64,000 nt of DNA from Pseudocercospora fijiensis CIRAD86 (taxonomy: Eukaryota; Ascomycota; Dothideomycetes; Mycosphaerellales; Mycosphaerellaceae). A program made the translations under genes and the position numbers. This document shows positions 59,000 to 64,000 of the stretch, piece after piece. Every line of letters begins with the position of its first letter. Position 1 is the stretch's first letter. The notes below the pieces were generated by a model. The model was given only the letters and a program-made list of their open reading frames with translations, made no database searches and had not been told where the DNA came from. The stretch covers positions 2,583 through 66,582 of the forward strand of contig NW_006921536.1 of assembly GCF_000340215.1 (NCBI RefSeq). Reading direction: 5' to 3'.

Positions 59000-61900
59000 A
59001 TCTACGTCGTCTAATCTATAGTAGATATCTACCTAGTCGTTAAGATACGCTAGTACGGAGTATAGGCTTACTAGCCTCGCTAAGTAGTATAAGCTAGATC
59101 GTAGGCGTAAGTATAAGCGTAGCTATAGGATAGATATAGGCTCTTCGACTAGAGGGTCTAGTACTTGCTTATTAGCGTAATAGTTACGTAGGCTATTATT
59201 ATTTTAATAGCTGCGTTCTTACTAACCCTAGGTATCGCGTACGTCGTTTCGCGTACCCCTATCTTATCGTCTTCTACGATTAGCGTTTCGATTGCCGCCG
59301 CGTACTTCGTAGCCCTAATTATTATTATATAGCTCCCTATTACGGTTAGAAGCGTACTCTCCTAGGCGTCCCTCTCTAGCTAGGGCTTGCCTATCGTTTC
59401 CTTAGTCTCGACGCTAATACTAGTTTTAATTAGTATAGCTACTATTTCTAGGGCGCTCGTTGCTATAGCTACTAGCGTAACTATAACCTAAATTGTCGCA
59501 ATATTCGCGTACTACTACGGCGTACCGATCGTCGAATCTACTAGCGTAACTGCGATCTAAAGTATCGCGATATACGCCTAAAGAATCGGCGTACTAGTCG
59601 CTATTACGAGCGTTTCGATATTGTAACTTACTATTATACCTATTATAGCCTCGTACTATACCGTAGCTATCGGACTATATATACCTACGGTACTATACTT
59701 TATACTTGTCTTCTATAGCTCGCGTAAAAGTGTAAATCGTATCGCTTAGTAAAGGCTTATCGAGTTTGTCCTATAGGCGCGGTTCGAATCGTAGCTACGC
59801 CTAATAGAGGAGGGCATATAGCCTATTCGGGTCTGTTTCGAGACCTGCCTTACGTACGTAGCGGATATAGTTTATAATAAACTACTAGGGTGCTCTACGG
59901 TTACGTACGTCCTATACTATATACGATTTAGCGTATAGCTTGTCCTAGGCCTCGATAATAGATCTACTAAACTTGTCCCTTAGTGCCTTATACTAACGCT
60001 TAATACCTTCTCCTCTACGTATAGTATTACGATTATTACTCGTAAGCTCGTAAATAAACTATTACTATACAGCCCTACGTAGGCACTTAGTAAGCTAGGT
60101 ACGTACTATACGAGCGTAATTAACTGCCGCGTAATCGCAAGCCGCGTCTAGAAACAGGTATACTAAGGTAAAGGTAACCTTATTACCGTACGTATAGATA
60201 TCCTAGCTATCGAAGTCCGTATATAGAGCGTTAGGGTAGAAGTACCTAATATCTATCGGGTTAAACCTCTCTAAGCGCTAAGAACGCTACGGGCTATAAT
60301 AGGGTAAGCGGCTAAACTAAAAGTTGTCGATATAGTACGGGTTAAAGTAGTAACCTCGAGGGCTAAAGTTCCTACCCTAGGTACTAGAATTACCTAGGCT
60401 CGGGCTTAGAGGCTCTCTGCCTATAGTACCGCCTTAACTATAGCGGCGCTATCTAGCCTCGGCGTTACGCTATACGTTATAGCGTAACTAGTAGGGCTAG
60501 GATTCGATAGGGTTTAGCAATAGTAATAATAGAACTAGTTTATACAAGCCCGTACGTACGAGGCGTTTAGTCCTTCTAGCGTCTAGCCTATCTTATACTA
60601 AGCTTAAAGGGATACTCTAGCGTAACTAGTCGATCTCGTTCTAGATCTTATCCCTAAGTTGTTAGGTTTAGATAACCTATTAATTTAATAGTTATCTAAA
60701 TAGCTAGCGTATTTTATTACGTAGGATAGCTAGGTTAGCGGCGTTTAGGATTTCGCCGTTAGCGTCTTTAGCGGCCGCGTTAGCGCTAGTAGCGTTCTAG
60801 TTCTCGCGTACCGGGACTTTACGTAGCGCGACCTCTCGTAGGCGTTAAGGCTACGGGTTATCGTACGCGGGTTGTTTGCCGTTACGCTAATTTTAGAAGG
60901 AAGGTCCTATAGCCGCGTTATATACTCGCTAGCGGTCCGCGACTAGACGCCTAGCTTCTATACCTAGGCATACGTTAACTAATCGGCGGCGCTATATCTA
61001 CTATTAAGGAGGTAGGTTACGCTCGCCGCTAGGTTCTACGTATACTAAGTCTATACGCTAGAACTCTAGGTCTATATCTTAGGATATATCGGCTATATAT
61101 TTAGCCGATATAGGTAGGAGTAACTGCTCTTATTATCGGGGTCCTTACTACTATATCTTAGGACGTTAATACTTAGGTTTAGGACTCCGCTACTAAAGCT
61201 CCCGCTACTAAGTACCTTATTAGTAAAGCTTAGGACCTAATAAAGAGGACTCCGGACTACTCGGGGCCGGAAGCTCTTACTATTCGGGCTATTACTCCGG
61301 ACCTTACTATCTAGGCTTAGGACTATATTGCTCTAGACCTTACTACTTAGGGTCGATAGAAACCGGTAAGATAGGACTACTTAGTACTAAAACCTCTAAG
61401 GCACTAAGTTCCCGTAGGTCTAGTAGAAAAACAATCGGTAAAGACCTATAACGTACGTACGTACCTCGTCGCGTACTAGCTACTAAAATTGTCTAGCGGC
61501 GGCGTAGTTATAGACTAGTATCCGGACTTGCACTTATAGGTACTACTATCTCTAGGGAAGGCGGTACTAGATCTAGAGTAGGAGCCGCTAAGTCGTTAGG
61601 TTCTATCGTATCTAAAATAGCGAGTTCGTTATAAAGTACAATTAGCGTCTTCCCTACTACCGTAACTAAGGAGCGGTTAACTACCTAATCCTAAGGGAAA
61701 CTAAGCGAGGTACTACCTCTAAAGTCCGAGAGCTTTCGAGGTATATACTCTTCTAGGGGCTAATAATAAGTAGTAATTATCGTAACGACTGCTTTTAACG
61801 AGTCTCTCTACTTCTAGTATACTAATTTAGCGTAGCTAGCGTTAGCTAAGAATTCTTTAAAACAAAAAGCGATATTTAACGAGTAGGCGTCTAAATCGGG

Positions 61901-62230
61901 GCGTACGGAAGCTAGTATATTTGTAAAATAAGCGTAGGCTCGATAATCTTATAGATATAGGATAAGTATAGAGTTAAGGGACTAGGCGAATATCGGGTAA
62001 CTATTAGGGTACTTATAAGCTCTTGCCTTAGCGCCGTCGGTATATAGCTATATATATACGGAAGATAATATATAGAAATTAGAGGACTATCGTAATCGTA
62101 TCGAACGTAGGTAGTTATTATAGTTAGGTAGGTAGGTCGGTACTACTAGTATAGGACCTCGCGGTCGCGTTAAGCGGTAGCGGTAGGGTTTTTTTACTTT
62201 TTTAAGATGCCCGTTCGTCTAGTACTCGGG
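59000..62230 (-). pseudogene. gag: Degraded gag region of element F
   Basis: Minus-strand coding between the 5' LTR and the protease. It begins with a Tyr/Ala/Leu-rich capsid-like part (about 61750-62150) and continues with a Gln/Ser/Pro/Glu-rich repeat region (about 61140-61400). The latter part (about 59100-59800) is Arg/Tyr/Ser/Asn-rich with repeated SRYG/RxAREDR-like short units, as expected for a nucleic-acid-binding nucleocapsid. No clear zinc knuckle was found. Boundaries are approximate because RIP-type stops are dense. Confidence 0.55.
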
Positions 62231-62275
62231 TACTATTTAAACGGATCTAGATCTAACTAAAGCGAAGCTACTAAT

Positions 62276-62382
62276 TGTTACGTAAGGGACGATTAGTAGG
62301 TTAGCAAAGGTATAGTATTAAGGAAGTATCTACGGTTCTATAGAAGTATATATAGGCCCGGCGTTCCGTACCTACCGTAATA
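62276..62382 (-). repeat. 5' LTR of element F (107 bp)
   Basis: Begins TGTTACGTAAGGGACG (intact TG) and ends CCGTAATA, followed by the GTAAA target copy. Confidence 0.85.
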
Positions 62383-62387
62383 GTAAA

Positions 62388-63281
62388 GATGTATTTAGAA
62401 GGCTTATAATATAAGCTATAGGTTCTTAGACGATCGAGTGCCTTACGGACTATAGCCTAGTACTTCGTAATATTAGGTAAATGCGTATAAACTAGGATAT
62501 TATCTAGGTAAACTATATATAGATAGTCTAGTAGGCCCGAAAGGGCCCGATTAATATAGGACTAGAATATAGTAGGGGCGTTAGCTAGCCTAAATAGTAT
62601 AACTAAGTACTTAAAATAGCTATAGCGAGTATAGAAGGCTATTTTCTATTTATCGCCCTTACGAATATAGATATAATAGTACGCATCCTTAATATCTAAT
62701 ATAGTATAAAAGTAGGCGCTAGATAGGCGATCGAGGGTCTTATTAATAAGCGGAAGTAGATAGCGGTCCTTAATAGTAATAGTATTAAGTCTACGGTAAT
62801 TAACGTATAAGCGTAGGCTACTATCCTTCTTTAGAATAAATAGGATTAGTATACTAGTAGTGCTATTACTATACTAAATTCGACTATTAGCTAGGTTCTT
62901 ATCTAGGTATTTACGTAATATAGTAAGCTTACGCTTACTAAGGTTATAGAGTAGCCTAAAAGGAACCTCCTTACCCTCTATAATATCGATCTTATAGTCC
63001 GTCTCTTTAAATATAGGCAATATCGATACTAGGTAGTGTTTAAATACCTTAATATAGGTTTCTTAGATAGGTTATAGTATACGAGCAAGCTAATTAGAGT
63101 CTATACTATTAGGGGGTATAGGTTTATCGTTATTACCGCCGAGTAGGTCGGCAGTCGGATTAGCTAAGGCAGAGGCTAGTATTAGGCTACTAATAAATAG
63201 GACCTTAATATTATTAGGACACTCGCTAACGTTATTATATTTAATATCCTCCTTCCTAGCAATTCTAAATCGCTATTATTA
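62388..63281 (-). mobile_element. Element C, piece 4: RT and protease region, truncated
   Basis: It resumes C after element F and aligns with B from about 38470 to 39355. It covers RT, including the box YLDNI (about 62505-62525; second Asp to Asn as in A and B) and the FKETDYKI-like start, into the protease end of pol. Similarity to B stops abruptly after AAATCGCTATTATTA at 63281; the rest of C (protease, gag, 5' LTR, about 2.2 kb) is missing or lies beyond a further insertion. Confidence 0.8.
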
Positions 63282-64000
63282 TAAGGGTTAGTAGCTAAGT
63301 AGTAAGAATGTATACGAAACTTTAAACTAAACTAAAGGGAGCACTAAATTAATATAGCTACTATCTATATAAGACGAACTGCGAAGAAAGGAAGAAGGGT
63401 GCCTTAGAGGGAGAGCCTCTTCCTTAGTATTCCGCCCTACGGCCGTCTAGCGCGTCCGACGCGTAAGCGTAAGTATATATATCCTACTTGTCCGCTATCT
63501 CGTAGCGCCTTTGTCTCCTAGCTAACTTGCGTAGCGCGCGTATACGAACTCGTTTAACCGCTCTTAAGCAAATATATTTCTCCTAGCTCTTCCCTGCCTT
63601 CCGGTTCCTTCCTACTACTCGGATCTGTTCTACGACTCTATATATCTCGCTTGCTATCGTCCGTATACGCGTACGCGTAGTTTAGTATAGTCCCGTCGTT
63701 CGTATATTAATATATAACGTATTGTTCTACTATATACGGCCTCCGCGGGAGTCCCTAAGATATTACGTTATACGGCTAAATAGGCGGCTAACTAGGCGAC
63801 CTAGGCGACCTAGGCGACTTAGGCTAACTAGGCGACCTAGGCGACTTAGGCTAACTAGGCGACCTAGGCGACTTAGGCTAACTAGGCGACCTACTTCGCT
63901 AGGGGCCCCTACTACTAAGGCAACTTAAATCCGATATTACTTTATAGTATAGCGGCTAGCTTATAGGACTTGTCGGTGCTTTCTAGGTAGCTACTATAAT
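63282..64000. other. Right-edge region, unrecognised
   Basis: Sequence after the breakpoint of element C. No LTR or known domain was recognised. A purine-rich block AAGAAAGGAAGAAGGG (about 63383-63398) and GC-rich CpG-dense stretches (about 63430-63550) stand out, and a 27-bp minisatellite lies at 63786-63892. It could be the start of another inserted element or the original flank. Confidence 0.35.
63786..63892. repeat. 27-bp minisatellite, about four units
   Basis: Units of GGCTAACTAGGCGACCTAGG plus CGACTTA begin at 63786 (a 36-bp unit with an extra CTAGGCGAC), 63822, 63849 and 63876 (partial). In one plus frame this gives a 9-residue Arg/Leu/Thr/Pro repeat in a 68-codon frame, which is probably fortuitous. 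Confidence 0.85.

Larger units (their letters stand above)
48592..62382 (-). mobile_element. Element F: 13.8-kb Ty3/Gypsy retrotransposon with very short LTRs and extra coding
   Basis: 107-bp LTRs (48592-48698 and 62276-62382) with 7-base inverted ends (TGTTACG/CGTAATA) and a GTAAA target duplication. Genes run on the minus strand: gag (about 62.2-59.0 kb), protease-RT-RNase H-integrase (about 58.7-54.4 kb), then about 5 kb of further coding frame (54.1-49.1 kb). Its RT type differs from A/B/C and D. No CCCCGGGG palindrome was found in it. It lies inside pol of element C. Its RT box YIDD is still readable, but stops abound. Confidence 0.85.

Noticed and set aside
63722..63928. 68-codon Arg-rich frame
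   Set aside because: It is the translation of the 27-bp minisatellite plus flanks; no family features.
1..64000. Alternative genetic code with TAA/TAG read as Gln
   Set aside because: Stops also replace Trp codons, catalytic residues show the same C-to-T/G-to-A changes, and CpA is missing from non-coding DNA too. RIP explains all of this without recoding.

Overview
The window looks like heterochromatic, probably subtelomeric, DNA from a filamentous ascomycete (Pezizomycotina). The evidence is fourfold: an extreme repeat-induced point mutation (RIP) signature, with CpA and TpG almost absent, TpA in great excess and CpG retained (the first 180 bases hold no CA or TG at all); Ty3/Gypsy LTR retrotransposons, one with a C-terminal chromodomain; spliceosomal introns with TACTAAC-type branch sites; and a short CCCTAA telomere tract. 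I see no intact protein-coding gene. Every recognisable coding frame is broken by TAA or TAG where Gln (CAA/CAG) or Trp (TGG) codons are expected, so the genes are annotated as pseudogenes. No rRNA, tRNA or CRISPR array was recognised.

Left third (1 to about 16.7 kb): four RIP-degraded, apparently non-retroviral genes. They are a large SNF2-family helicase/ATPase (minus strand, about 6.09 kb to the left edge), an unrecognised gene with an F-box-like start (plus, about 6.4-8.07 kb), an unrecognised protein of about 1000 codons (plus, about 9.0-12.2 kb) followed by a repeat-rich frame (12.35-13.95 kb), and a partly duplicated fragment of an NFX1-type superfamily 1 helicase (minus, about 14.6-16.65 kb). 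Only this third carries a family of short palindromic elements built on AAACTTTAGGTRYRYACCTA; copies lie in introns of the SNF2 gene and in spacers. It ends in three 273-bp tandem repeats and a CCCTAA tract at 16659.

Right three quarters (17.0 to 63.3 kb): one nested transposon stack that can be unpicked from LTRs and target-site duplications. The oldest layer is element C (minus-strand chromovirus), now in four pieces: 17011-17742, 25942-28028, 47394-48591 and 62388-63281. It was opened by (i) a ~980-bp TIR element with TA target (17745-25939), which carries chromovirus A (18104-25312, TSD ATAAG); (ii) Ty3/Gypsy element D (28033-47389, 279-bp LTRs, TSD CTAC), whose pol was split by chromovirus B (34516-41586, minus strand, TSD CCTCT); and (iii) Ty3/Gypsy element F (48592-62382, minus strand, 107-bp LTRs, TSD GTAAA). 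A, B and C are one family with 196-bp LTRs.

Most notable: a near-palindrome of the type TAATRCTACCCCGGGGGTAGYATTA occurs at ORF borders in element D (five copies) and just after pol in the unrelated A/B/C family. D also carries a third ORF of nearly 1000 codons after integrase, and F carries about 5 kb of extra coding frame after integrase. The last 700 bases (63.3-64.0 kb) hold a 27-bp minisatellite and otherwise unrecognised sequence.
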